From positions 1-64,000 of the forward strand of contig WJIZ01000027.1 in the NCBI GenBank assembly GCA_014729995.1: a DNA stretch of 64,000 nt, read 5' to 3'. The DNA is from Candidatus Woesearchaeota archaeon. Its GTDB lineage: Archaea; Nanobdellota; Nanobdellia; Woesearchaeales; WJIZ01. The position numbers were made by a program, and so were the translations under genes. Within the stretch, counting starts at the first letter, position 1. Each line of letters starts with the position of its first letter. Below, in pieces: positions 8,200 to 17,700 of this stretch. Under the pieces are notes generated by a model. That model did not search any database. It saw only the letters and a program-made list of their open reading frames with translations, and was not told the DNA's origin.

Positions 8200-8633
8200 A
8201 TTCAGCTTGGAGGTAACTCATAGCGGCCTTGTTTCTGTTTTACTTAGACTCGAATAGAAACACAAAGGCTGTTGAAACGGATGTTAAAATCTCTGCTAAC
8301 TTGGGCAAGTGAAAGGATAAATTGTAAAAAATAACTTTGGATTTCCAGGCAAATACCTTCACTAAACTAACAGCTCAAAAAATCGAATTTGGAGTGATTG
8401 AGTTTAGAAGTATTTGTCCTGTTTATGATATTCGTCAAAAAATGAATTAGCTGACTTTTTATACGGATTAAGGCTTGCGGAAAGGATTCCAGGAGAATTC
8501 TTCAATTGTACATCGGGAGAGGTGTACTCAGGGAACCTCTAAAAAGGAATGTATTGGTTGGATACACGGCTTATAATATGCACCCCTGCAGGTGCGGACT
8601 AAAGTCTAATCAATCACTTTTAGGAGAACAGAA
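8200..8633. other. Intergenic region of the atypical island
   Basis: No gene is seen in 434 bases. Contents: an imperfect inverted repeat around 8222-8275 (GGCCTTGTTTCT against AGAAACACAAAGGC), TATAAT at 8572-8577 that could be a bacterial-type -10 element, and a hairpin GCACC/GGTGC at 8580-8595 just before the next ribosome binding site. Confidence 0.4.
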
Positions 8634-8906
8634 ATGAGTACAATAGCGAGAAAAATTCTGTTGCTGGGATTTGCTTTATCCTTTGTTTTTCTGGGCGGCT
8701 GCAACGGTTCTTTCGAAAGCGGAAAGGACTGGGCTTTGCTCAGAATAGGCGTGTGCGAAGGCAGGTCTGCTTTACGCCTGACAACGGACAAGGGTGAGCA
8801 GATTCATCATGCTTCTAAAAAGCCAACGGTTTATGAAGCTGACATAAGGGAAGCTGAAATCGTCGCTGGCTTAAGGAAACGTTCGGATGAAATACTCGAA
8901 CACTAA
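8634..8906 (+). CDS. Small lipoprotein with bacterial-type lipobox
   Basis: The 90-residue product has a basic N-terminus, a hydrophobic segment and F-L-G-G-C with Cys23, a standard lipobox. The mature part is short, charged and unrecognised. TAGGAG lies 8 nt before the ATG. A strong hairpin/T-run follows at 8922-8972, so the gene looks like a single bacterial-style transcription unit. Confidence 0.6.
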   Translation: MSTIARKILLLGFALSFVFLGGCNGSFESGKDWALLRIGVCEGRSALRLTTDKGEQIHHASKKPTVYEADIREAEIVAGLRKRSDEILEH

Positions 8907-8921
8907 GTTCTTTATTAACCC

Positions 8922-8972
8922 AAGGGCTTGCTTCCAGCTGCGTTAAACTGGCTGGCAGGCCCTTTCTTTTTT
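8922..8972 (+). terminator. Intrinsic terminator-like hairpin with T run
   Basis: AAGGGCTTG (8922-8930) pairs with CAGGCCCTT (8956-8964) and CCAGC (8934-8938) with GCTGG (8951-8955), followed by TCTTTTTT. This is the form of a bacterial Rho-independent terminator, which archaea do not normally need. Confidence 0.75.
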
Positions 8973-8985
8973 GAAAGGTGAGCTT

Positions 8986-9462
8986 ATGGAAAATCGGGTA
9001 TGGAACATCCGGAAGTATCTGGTCAGCTTTCTGCTGGTTACCATGTTATTGTCCATATTCCTGGTGCATCCGGAATTATCAGCTTTGCGCGAGACAGCTA
9101 TTGCCTTGGCATGGACAATGCTGGTCTGGATCATAACAGGCTATTACGTGCCAGATATGATGGTAACCAAGAATTTAATCAGGCTGATCATAATCCCTGC
9201 CTTAATGCAGCTTGCGGTAATGGTTTTTCTTGCAGCAGGGGATGCTGTCCAGCAGTTTTTCTCAATGAGGATACATATCAGCATGGTAAAAATCCTGAGC
9301 GGCTGCCTGCAGCAGTTCAAGACAGTATGGCATACAAGAAGCTGCTCGGGCCTTGATCCGCTGTATGTTGTCCTTGACATAGTCCTGCTGGCAGCAGCAA
9401 TAAATATTGCGGCAGGAGTAGCCTATCGGTCGCATAAACCATGGATGAAAGGATTCTTATGA
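8986..9462 (+). CDS. Four-helix integral membrane protein, unknown
   Basis: The ATG at 8986 follows GAAAGGTGAGCTT. The 158-residue product has about four hydrophobic segments (near residues 13-31, 37-58, 64-85 and 125-147) with a polar loop before the last one. I do not recognise the family. The next gene starts inside its stop codon (ATGA), so translation is coupled. Confidence 0.55.
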   Translation: MENRVWNIRKYLVSFLLVTMLLSIFLVHPELSALRETAIALAWTMLVWIITGYYVPDMMVTKNLIRLIIIPALMQLAVMVFLAAGDAVQQFFSMRIHISMVKILSGCLQQFKTVWHTRSCSGLDPLYVVLDIVLLAAAINIAAGVAYRSHKPWMKGFL

Positions 9463-9614
9463 AAGAAAGCGTTAAAATTTTAATAGCGGCTGTCATAACA
9501 GTTTTGGCAGTGCTTTTTGCACTATATTGCTCCTATCAGGATAACCTGCGTGAACTTAAGCAGGCAAAGAATCCTGTAAATGCAAGGAGCTTAGAGTACA
9601 TGTTAAGGAGATAA
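9459..9614 (+). CDS. Small single-pass membrane protein
   Basis: The 51-residue product has one hydrophobic segment (about residues 6-26) and a charged tail. Its ATG overlaps the preceding stop in the ATGA arrangement, which supports co-expression with the four-helix membrane protein. No family is recognised. Confidence 0.5.
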   Translation: MKESVKILIAAVITVLAVLFALYCSYQDNLRELKQAKNPVNARSLEYMLRR

Positions 9615-9675
9615 ATTGGACTGGTTTCGGAGTAGGGAAACTCATATTAAACAGGAAGAAAGTTATTTGCTGCAA

Positions 9676-9723
9676 AGCCTTGCACGTCGCTTACTTTGCT
9701 TTTTAGCAGCGTGCAGGGCTTTT
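9676..9723 (+). terminator. Intrinsic terminator-like hairpin
   Basis: AGCCTTGCACG (9676-9686) pairs with CGTGCAGGGCT (9710-9720), 11 pairs with one G-T, followed by TTT. It lies about 60 nt after the stop of the small membrane protein. Confidence 0.65.
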
Positions 9724-10093
9724 AGCCTGAATTGATTTATGAAAAAAGGAGTATAAAATGTACACTGTAATTTCTTGAGAAAGGACTGCCTTGAGATAGA
9801 ATAACTATTGCCAAGGCCCTTGATATAAGTTTTATTGAGGGCCTATTGTGTTTTTTGAATGAATAATATTTTTTTCCTTATTTATTTTCTATATAGCAAA
9901 TAATAGACGCAAAAAAAAACTTATTTCAGCAGGCGTGGGTATATTTCCGCTTACCGGATTATGAGCTAATGGTGAAAAAGCCTGAAACCGCTATATATTT
10001 ACAATGTTTTTTCACAATAGAATTTATCCAGTATGTTCCTTTTTTCTGTTCCCCTCATCATCCGGATAAATGAGATGATTTTTATAAAGTTTT
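9724..10093. other. Non-coding right end of the atypical island
   Basis: No gene is seen. A strong ribosome binding site (AAAAAAGGAGTATAAA) leads into ATG at 9758, which stops after six codons (TGA 9776-9778), and a terminator-like hairpin follows at 9814-9844. This looks like the remains of a gene whose body was deleted, or a very short leader peptide. After about 9860 the sequence is AT-rich without structure that I can name. Confidence 0.45.
9814..9856 (+). terminator. Intrinsic terminator-like hairpin
   Basis: AGGCCCT (9814-9820) pairs with AGGGCCT (9838-9844), extended by weaker pairs through GATA/TATT, and a run of six T follows shortly after. It is the third such structure within 1 kb. 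Confidence 0.6.
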
Positions 10094-10873
10094 TTAGTAT
10101 GCCCTGTTCAGAACTTTCAGCATCTTGTCATGTATCTTTCCGTTTGAAGCGACAACATAGCCTGCCTTTATGCCCAGATGCTGCCCTTTCCTGTCAGTGA
10201 CTATTCCTCCAGCCTCTTCGACAATAAGCGAGCCTGCTGCAAAGTCCCACGGGTTAAGCCTGAATTCCCAGAAGCCTGATGCCCTGGCCGATGCCACATT
10301 GCACAGGTCCAGGGCTGCACTGCCCAGCCTTCTAAGGCCGAGTATTTTCCTGAGAAAGAAATACTTGATATTTACAAGATTGTTGAGCATCATATAGCCC
10401 CTGTTATAGTAGAAGCCTGTTATTAACAGGCAGTCCTTAAGCTCATTATTCGAATCTACACGGATTCTTTTTCCGTTAAGATATGCTCCCCTGCCCTTTT
10501 CTGCATGGAACAGCTCTTTTGCAACAGGATTGTAAACAACCCCGATGATAATCCGGCTGCCTTTGGCAAGCGCAACTGAAGAGCAGAAAATCGGCATTCC
10601 TGAAGAGAAGTTATTCGTTCCGTCTAACGGGTCGATTATCCAGGTGTACACTGACTTTGTTTTCCTGTATTTTTTTTCTTCTGCAAGAAAATTATGCCTT
10701 GGGAATGATTTTTTTATTTCCTTTACTATAGCTTTCTCGGATTCTGTGTCTGCTTTTGTTACACGGTCGTTGTAGCTTGATTTAGTCCTGATTTTAATTT
10801 TTTTATTGAAGTATCTGAGATGCACCTTTCCAGCCTGTTTGGCAGCCCTTACTGCTGTTTCAAGGAATCGCAT
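10094..10873 (-). CDS. Inositol monophosphatase family phosphatase
   Basis: This 259-residue protein has the family's metal-site motifs: the E-E segment F-L-A-E-E-K, W-I-I-D-P-L-D-G-T-N-N-F, and near the C-terminus N-P-W-D-F-A-A-G. Archaeal members hydrolyse inositol-1-phosphate and often also fructose-1,6-bisphosphate or NADP; the exact substrate cannot be told. The start at 10873 is chosen because the upstream extension is the coding region of the small membrane gene, which overlaps by 25 nt. It is the last gene of the nucleotide operon. Confidence 0.88.
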   Translation of the reverse strand: MRFLETAVRAAKQAGKVHLRYFNKKIKIRTKSSYNDRVTKADTESEKAIVKEIKKSFPRHNFLAEEKKYRKTKSVYTWIIDPLDGTNNFSSGMPIFCSSVALAKGSRIIIGVVYNPVAKELFHAEKGRGAYLNGKRIRVDSNNELKDCLLITGFYYNRGYMMLNNLVNIKYFFLRKILGLRRLGSAALDLCNVASARASGFWEFRLNPWDFAAGSLIVEEAGGIVTDRKGQHLGIKAGYVVASNGKIHDKMLKVLNRAY

Positions 10874-11028
10874 TTTTCTTTTAGCAGGCTGATGCCAATG
10901 TATAATCCTCCCATGACAGCAGCAGCATGCATTATTTCCCAATAGAGGGAGTTTTGAATGGTGAATCCTGCAAGAAAGAGCAGGGAAATCAGGACAAGGA
11001 TTATTCCGTATAATCTGTTCTTTTTCAT
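10849..11028 (-). CDS. Small two-helix membrane protein in the purine operon
   Basis: A 59-codon frame begins at 11028 in an ATGA overlap with the purC stop and ends 25 nt inside the IMPase gene. The product has a basic N-terminus and two hydrophobic segments (about residues 7-25 and 31-49). No family is recognised. The tight overlaps on both sides are the main support for it being real. Confidence 0.65.
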   Translation of the reverse strand: MKKNRLYGIILVLISLLFLAGFTIQNSLYWEIMHAAAVMGGLYIGISLLKEKCDSLKQQ

Positions 11029-11990
11029 AGGAATCCCTTTTCTTTCAAGCTGTTTTCGATCCTCTGCCTGACGTCGCCCACTTCAGCCTTAAACTTCTTT
11101 CCTGTTATCATCTGGTACAGCCTGATGTACCTTGCTGACAGCTCTATTACTAGTTCTTCAGGTGCTTCAGGCAAGACCTCATCCTTATAAGGATCGCAGT
11201 GCTTCCTGAACCACAGCCTTAGAAATTCCTTGTCAATATTTTCTGGCTCTTCGCCTTTGGCAAACCTCTCTTCATAGCTGTCTTTCAGCCAGTACCTTGA
11301 TGAGTCGGGTGTGTGGATCTCGTCTATGAGGTAGATTTTTCCCTCCTCGTCACAACCGAATTCGTACTTTGTATCGACCAGAATTAAGCCGTTTTTTGCA
11401 GCAATTTCCTGGCCTTTCAAAAATATCTTCATTGTCTTATCCGCGATAAAATCCCACTGCTCCTGCGTCATAAGTCCGCGCTTCACTATTTCCTTTGCAG
11501 AGATTTTTTCATCATGCTCATCTGATTTTGTGGTGGGAGTTATTATGGGCCTGTCGAATTTCTGGTTTTTTTTCAGGCCTTCAGGCAGAATGTTCCCGCA
11601 GAACTCCCTTTCACCTTTTGAATATGCTGTCCATGCGCTTGTTGAGGTAACTCCTGTAATGTAGCCCCTAATCACAAACTCAACCGGAAATACATTCAGC
11701 TTTTTGGCAACAACAACATTAGGATCAGGAGTGCTGATAATGTGGTTTGGGATGATGTCTTTTGTCTGCTCAAACCAAAAATTGCTTGTCTGCGTCAGCA
11801 CCTGGCCCTTGAAAGGTATGTTTGCTAGATTCCTGTCGAATGCTGACTGCCTGTCTGTGGCAATAAGGAAAAGCCTGTTATCAGCTATGTATATGTCCCT
11901 TACCTTGCCCTTTATTCTCTTTCCTATGCCAAGGCTGGTCTCTTTCAGAGTAAATGGTATCTGTTTCTTTATGTCTTCCTTTGATATCAT
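11025..11990 (-). CDS. purC: SAICAR synthetase (phosphoribosylaminoimidazole-succinocarboxamide synthase)
   Basis: This enzyme condenses CAIR with aspartate using ATP. The 321-residue length fits the longer form of the family. Visible signatures: G-K-V-R-D-I-Y near the N-terminus, D-R-Q-S-A-F-D, F-V-I-R-G-Y-I-T-G, L-V-D-T-K-Y-E-F-G and D-E-I-H-T-P-D-S-S-R-Y-W. Its start overlaps the purE stop by 4 nt, and its own stop overlaps the next small gene, so the genes are translationally coupled. Confidence 0.95.
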   Translation of the reverse strand: MISKEDIKKQIPFTLKETSLGIGKRIKGKVRDIYIADNRLFLIATDRQSAFDRNLANIPFKGQVLTQTSNFWFEQTKDIIPNHIISTPDPNVVVAKKLNVFPVEFVIRGYITGVTSTSAWTAYSKGEREFCGNILPEGLKKNQKFDRPIITPTTKSDEHDEKISAKEIVKRGLMTQEQWDFIADKTMKIFLKGQEIAAKNGLILVDTKYEFGCDEEGKIYLIDEIHTPDSSRYWLKDSYEERFAKGEEPENIDKEFLRLWFRKHCDPYKDEVLPEAPEELVIELSARYIRLYQMITGKKFKAEVGDVRQRIENSLKEKGFL

Positions 11991-12772
11991 TTTCTTACCT
12001 CCTTATCGTGGCTTATGACCTTTTCGGCCCCCTTTTTCCTGAACTGCCTTAGCTTTTCCCTTAATTCGTATTTCTTTACCGCCATTATCTGTATTGCTGC
12101 CAGTGCAGCATTGTCTCCGCGGTTCAGGCCGACCCACAAGCCGTTAGCAGAGTTTCTAAGTATATTTATCGCTGCTTCTGCCCTGTCATCCTCCTTTTCC
12201 AGTAAAGGCACATAGATTATCATGTTCCCGGAATCTTGCGCCTGCTCGCCCAAGTCTATGAATTTCACGTTTATGCTGCCTGCTGCGGGGATATCAGAGA
12301 ACTCGTAGCCCATTCCGAAGCTGTCCAGTATTTTTAGGGCTTTCTGCACCTGGCTGGAACCTTTATCTCCTATAAGGGTTATTCCGTTATATTCTTCCAG
12401 CATCGAGGCAGCCATCCTGGCTGCAACATCCGCCTTATCAACCCCCACAGACATCACCGGTATGCCGGGAGGCATCTGCATTATCGAAAGCAGCGCGTCC
12501 AATCCCTGGTAATTGCCTGAAACAGGAACCCCTATTATGGGAAAGATTGTTTTTGAAGCCACTACTCCCGGCAGGTGGGCTGCGAGGCCTGCTCCCGCTA
12601 TTATTACCTTCGCGTCTGTCGAGTCCAGGATCTTGACCAGTTCATCGGGAGTCCTGTGGGCAGAACAGATGCGCATTTCATAGTGCAGGTTCTCATGCTG
12701 CTTAAGAACACCGACAATATTATTATATACAAACTCATCTGATTTTGAGCCGAAGATTATCAGTATTTTTGG
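11987..12772 (-). CDS. purE: AIR carboxylase / N5-CAIR mutase with duplicated domain
   Basis: The N-terminal half (residues 1 to about 150) has G-S-K-S-D, C-S-A-H-R-T-P and G-A-G-L-A-A-H-L-P-G-V-V-A, the active-site segments of PurE. The protein is 261 residues, about 100 longer than single-domain PurE; the C-terminal half (W-V-G-L-N-R-G-D-N-A-A-L-A-A-I-Q-I-M) looks like a degenerate second copy, as known in some archaea. The start at 12772 has a GGTGA site. No purK is seen here. purC follows with a 4-nt overlap. Confidence 0.9.
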   Translation of the reverse strand, partial: PKILIIFGSKSDEFVYNNIVGVLKQHENLHYEMRICSAHRTPDELVKILDSTDAKVIIAGAGLAAHLPGVVASKTIFPIIGVPVSGNYQGLDALLSIMQMPPGIPVMSVGVDKADVAARMAASMLEEYNGITLIGDKGSSQVQKALKILDSFGMGYEFSDIPAAGSINVKFIDLGEQAQDSGNMIIYVPLLEKEDDRAEAAINILRNSANGLWVGLNRGDNAALAAIQIMAVKKYELREKLRQFRKKGAEKVISHDKEVRK

Positions 12773-12890
12773 CATTAGTTTCACCCCAAGAAAAATGATA
12801 AGCATGTTCTTTATATAGTTTATGTTAGGAATGGAACAAACTGAATTGCTGAGCTATCTTTCTCAGAACTATGTTTAAATTTTTGTCATT

Positions 12891-14603
12891 TTACCTGCCT
12901 TTGCATGCCTTAACAAACCCAAGGAACAGTGGGTGGGGGTTTCCCAAGCCTGATTTGAACTCAGGATGGGCCTGGGTGGCAACAAAGAAATCAAGATCAG
13001 GAAGCTCGATGAATTCCATCAGCTTTTTATCGTCGCCCCTTATATGATGGCCGGAAAAGGCCAGGCCTTTTTCTTTCAGCCTGCTGACAAATTCAGGATT
13101 TACCTCATACCTGTGGCGGTGCCTTTCCAGGATAAGCTCGCCGCCCTTCAGCTTTCCGAGCCTGAATCTCTGGGATTTGTCTTTCTGCAGCCTTTCTATT
13201 TTTTTCTTATCCTCCCTGAGCCTGCCTGTTTCCCCATATAATGAATATACCCTGCTGTTCTTTTCAAGCTTTGCTGCATATGCTCCCAGGCGCATCGTTC
13301 CGCCGTAATCGTGATTTTCAAGGACTTCTTTCTGCGAGGGCAGCACGTCTATCACAGGATACTTTGTCTTTTTATTGTTCTCGGTCGTGTTTGCCCCTTC
13401 CAGCCCCGCAACGTTTCTTGCGAATTCGACAACAGCCAGCTGGAGACCGTAGCACAACCCTAGATAAGGTATGTTGTTCTCGCGCGCATACCTTATGGCA
13501 TTGATTTTTCCCTCAACCCCTGAAGAGCCGAATCCGCCCGGCACGATGATGCCGTTATACTTTTTTAATACGCCTGTGAGGCCTTTTTCCAGGTTTTTTG
13601 CATCTACCCAGTCTATGCAGACCCCTGTATCAAGGGCTGCGCCGGCGTGCAGCAGGGACTCGTTTATCGAGATATAAGAGTCTTTCAGTGTGAAGCTGCC
13701 AATATCAACATATTTTCCGACCAGGGCAATCCTTATTTTCTGCTTTGGCTTTGCTATCCTTTCAACATGGTCTGCCCATTTTTTGAAGGCCGGCTTTCTT
13801 TTCAGCTTCATATGGAATTCTGCAAGTATCTTCAATCCCAGGTTCTCTTTTTCCAGGTCAAGCGGTATTCTGTAGATGGTGTCTATATCAGGCTCTGAGA
13901 TTATATATTCAGAGGAAATATTTGCATAGGTTTCTACTTTTTTCTTTCTTACATCATCCAAAGCCTTGGATGCCCTGCATATGATGAAATCGGGGAATAT
14001 GCCTGTTTCAGAGAGCATCCTTATTGCCTGCTGCGTAGGCTTTGTTTTCATCTCACCCATATGGCCGGGAATCGGAAGATAAGTTACCAGCACATACAGC
14101 ACATTGTTTTCGCCGATTTCCCGCTCCAGCCTTTTTGCTGCGAACAGGAAGGGGATGTTCTCAAAATCACCTATGGTGCCCCCTATCTCCACAAGGCAGA
14201 AATCATAGCCTTTTCCTGATTCCTTTAATCTTCTGATAATTTCCTCGGGAATGTGGGGTATGAACTGCACTGTCCTCCCCAGGAACTCGCCTTTCCTTTC
14301 CTTGTCAATGACTTTCCTGTATATCTGGCCAGATGTTATATTGTTTTTCTTTGGAATGGACACGTTAAGAAAACGCTCATAATTTCCAAGATCCTGGTCT
14401 ATCTCACCGCCGTCTTCGGTTACCCATACTTCCCCATGCTCAGTAGGCCTTAGCGTGCCTGCATCATAGTTGAGATAAGGGTCTATCTTGATTGCGGTTA
14501 CGCTGTAGCCATACTCCTGGAGTATCTTTGCTATGGAAGCTGTTGTTACGCCCTTGCCCACGCCCGAAATGACGCCGCCAGCGACGATTATGTATTTTGT
14601 CAT
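12891..14603 (-). CDS. pyrG: CTP synthase
   Basis: The 570-residue enzyme aminates UTP to CTP with glutamine and ATP. The N-terminal synthetase domain begins with G-G-V-I-S-G-V-G-K-G and has D-P-Y-L-N-Y-D-A-G-T. The C-terminal class I glutaminase domain has G-G-F-G and the nucleophile Cys in G-L-C-Y-G-L-Q, with H-P-E near the end. It is 20-35 residues longer than typical, with an insertion around residues 440-490 in the glutaminase domain. It lies between carB and purE on the same strand. Confidence 0.96.
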   Translation of the reverse strand: MTKYIIVAGGVISGVGKGVTTASIAKILQEYGYSVTAIKIDPYLNYDAGTLRPTEHGEVWVTEDGGEIDQDLGNYERFLNVSIPKKNNITSGQIYRKVIDKERKGEFLGRTVQFIPHIPEEIIRRLKESGKGYDFCLVEIGGTIGDFENIPFLFAAKRLEREIGENNVLYVLVTYLPIPGHMGEMKTKPTQQAIRMLSETGIFPDFIICRASKALDDVRKKKVETYANISSEYIISEPDIDTIYRIPLDLEKENLGLKILAEFHMKLKRKPAFKKWADHVERIAKPKQKIRIALVGKYVDIGSFTLKDSYISINESLLHAGAALDTGVCIDWVDAKNLEKGLTGVLKKYNGIIVPGGFGSSGVEGKINAIRYARENNIPYLGLCYGLQLAVVEFARNVAGLEGANTTENNKKTKYPVIDVLPSQKEVLENHDYGGTMRLGAYAAKLEKNSRVYSLYGETGRLREDKKKIERLQKDKSQRFRLGKLKGGELILERHRHRYEVNPEFVSRLKEKGLAFSGHHIRGDDKKLMEFIELPDLDFFVATQAHPEFKSGLGNPHPLFLGFVKACKGR

Positions 14604-14732
14604 GTTAACACTTTTTAACCCCTGCCTATATATAATTATTGCTGAATCAGGCCCAATACCTTATGCTTTAGCTTATGGATACGGTGGCCATAGCAGGCAT
14701 TATAATGATTAGCCGATTTCTGCTCTCCAAAA

Positions 14733-17700
14733 TCACTCTCCGTATTCGCCCCATGCCTTGATCTTTAAATCTTTTTCCCTATACAATGATATTGCCCTTA
14801 TGAAAAGCTTCGCCAACTGGGTATTGGTTACCAGCGGTATATTGTAGTCTATTGCCGCTCTCCTTATCAGATAGCCGTTGGAAAGCTCTTTTTTCTTATG
14901 TGATTTGGGGATATTTATCACGAAATCTATTTTCTTTGTTTTGATAAAGGACACGGCATTGGGTTCTGTCCTGTCAAGGGGCCAGTTTAGCTTTATTGAT
15001 GGTATGCTGTTTTCCCTGAGGTAGGCATGTGTCCCCCTGGTTGCATAGAGTTTATAGCCCATCTTATTGAGCATGATGCAGCTATGCAGCAAATCAGCCT
15101 TGTTTTCCGGCGTTCCGGTCGATAAGAGGATATTTTTTTTAGGTATCCTATACCCTACGGATATGAATGCTTTGAGGAAGGCTTCGTATATATCATCCCC
15201 GAAGCATGCTACCTCGCCTGTTGATGCCATTTCCACGCTTAGCCTGGGGTCTGAGCCCCTGAGCCTTGCAAAGCTGAACTGCGGAGCCTTGCAGCCCACA
15301 TAATCAAGCTCAAAAGCAGACCTTTCTATCTTTGGAATCTTCTTATTCAGCATAGCTTTAGTGGCCAGGTCGATAAAATTCAATTTGAAGACCTTTGACA
15401 CAAACGGAAAGCTCCTTGAAGAGCGCAGGTTAAGCTCGATGACCTTTACTTTGTTATTCTTGGCTATGAACTGCATATTGAACGGGCCTGTAATGTTGAG
15501 ATGCTTTGCCAGTGTCTTGGCTATCTTCTTTATCCTTCTTGATGTTTCAAGATAAAGCCTTTGCGGCGGCAGCACCATGGTAGCATCCCCCGAATGCACC
15601 CCAGCATTCTCCACATGCTCGCTTATTGCCCAGCACACAAGGCTGCCCCTGTTGGCTACAGCATCTATCTCTATCTCTTTTGCCTCTGTTATGAATTTAG
15701 ACACGACCACAGGATGCTCTTTGCTTACGTCTGATGCCTTTTCAAGATATTGCTCAAGGCTTTTTTGATTCAGCGCTATGCTCATCGCCGCACCGCTCAG
15801 GACATAGCTTGGCCTTATAAGTACGGGATAGCCGACTTTTAATGCAAAGCGCTTTGCTTCCTTTATTGTTGTGAGCTCCCTCCATTCGGGCTGGTCTATT
15901 TTCAGCCTGTCCAGCAGCGAGGAAAACTTATGCCTGTCTTCAGCGTTGTCTATTGACACAGGAGATGTGCCGAGAACTTTTGCTTTCTGTTTATGAAGCC
16001 TTAGTGCAAGGTTGTTGGGAATCTGCCCGCCCATTGAGAGTATAATGCCTGAGCATCCCTGCTTCTCGTATATGTCCATGACAGCCTCGAAGCTTATCTC
16101 GTCGAAGAAAAGCTTGTCGCAGATGTCGTAGTCTGTGGAGACTGTCTCGGGGTTGTAGTTGAGCATTATTGTTTTATGGCCTAATTTCCTTAAGGTAAGG
16201 ACCGCATTAACACAGCACCAGTCAAATTCAACAGAGCTTCCTATCCTGTATGCGCCTGAGCCAAGCACCATTACCTCTTTGCTGCGTCCGGCTATGTCGT
16301 CTTCTGAGGCATTATAAGTGAGGTAGAGGTAGTTCGTTCTGGCAGGGTATTCTGCTGCAAGTGTGTCAATCTGCTTGATGAAAGGCATTATGCCCGCTTT
16401 CTGCCTGTGATTCCTCACTTTGAGCTCATCTATACCTAGAAGAACCGCTATCTGCATATCTGAGAAGCCGTGCTGCTTTGCCTGCAGCAGGATTTTTTTA
16501 TCGAGCCTGCCAATCTTTTTTGCCTTCTTTACCTTTTTCTCTGTCTCTATGATGTTTTTTAATTTATGCAGGAACCATTTGTCTATGTGCGAAAGGCTGT
16601 ATAGCTTATCTATGGAATAGCGCCTCTTCAGCGCTTCCGCTATTGCGAATACCCTTTCGTCTGTTGGATTTTTAATCTGCTTGTCTAAATCTTTCAGCCT
16701 AATACCGTTGCATACAAGGCCCTGCATTCCAGTCCCGAGCATCCTCAAGGCTTTCTGAAGCGTTTCCTCAAAATTGCGGCCTATTGCCATCACCTCTCCA
16801 ACAGACTTCATCTCAGAGCCTATTTCCTTTTTCACATGCCAGAACTTCTGTAGGTCCCATCTTGGAATTTTTACCACAATATAGTCGAGTGCAGGCTCGA
16901 AGCATGCTTTTGTTGCAAGCGTAATAGAGTTCCTGACTTCGGTAAGCGGCATGCCCAGCCCGAGCTTTGCTGCGACGAATGCAAGAGGGTAACCGGTAGC
17001 TTTGCTGGCGAGAGCAGAGGACCTTGATAACCTTGCATTCACCTCGATTATGCGGTAATCCTCTGAATTGGGGTCGAAGGCGTACTGTATATTGCATTCT
17101 CCGATAATGCCAAGATGCCTTATCACGCGAATAGCTACCTCCCTGAGCATATGGTATTCATTGTTTGTGAGGGTCTGGGAAGGGGCTACAACTATCGATT
17201 CGCCTGTATGTATACCCATGGGGTCGAAGTTTTCCATATTGCAGACTGTTATGCAATTATCATAGGAGTCTCTCACTATTTCGTATTCTATCTCTTTCCA
17301 TCCTTCGAGGTATTCCTCTATAAGGATCTGGGGGACTTTTGAGAATGCTTGTTCGCATTTTTCCTTCAGCGCCTGTTCAGTATAGCAGACTCCTGAGCCA
17401 AGTCCGCCTAAGGCATAGGCAACTCTTGCCATTACAGGATAGCCCAGCTTTTTTGCTGCTGCCAATGCCTGCTTTACGTTCTGTGTTGAGATGCTTTTGG
17501 GGGTTTTTGCATTTATCTGCTTGAGCTTTCTCTTGAACAGCTCCCTGTCTTCTGTTACTTCGATGCTTTCTACAGGGGTTCCCAGAACTTTTACTTTGTA
17601 TTTTTTCAGCGTCCCCCTTTTTTTCAGCTGCACCCCGCAGTTCAATGCTGTCTGGCCGCCGAAAGCCAGTAAAATGCCGTCGGGCTTTTCTTTTTTTATG

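Noticed and set aside
10050-10075. Box C-like GGATGATGA on the minus strand near the IMPase end
   Set aside because: No matching D box or second C'/D' pair at the right distance, so a C/D guide RNA is not supported.
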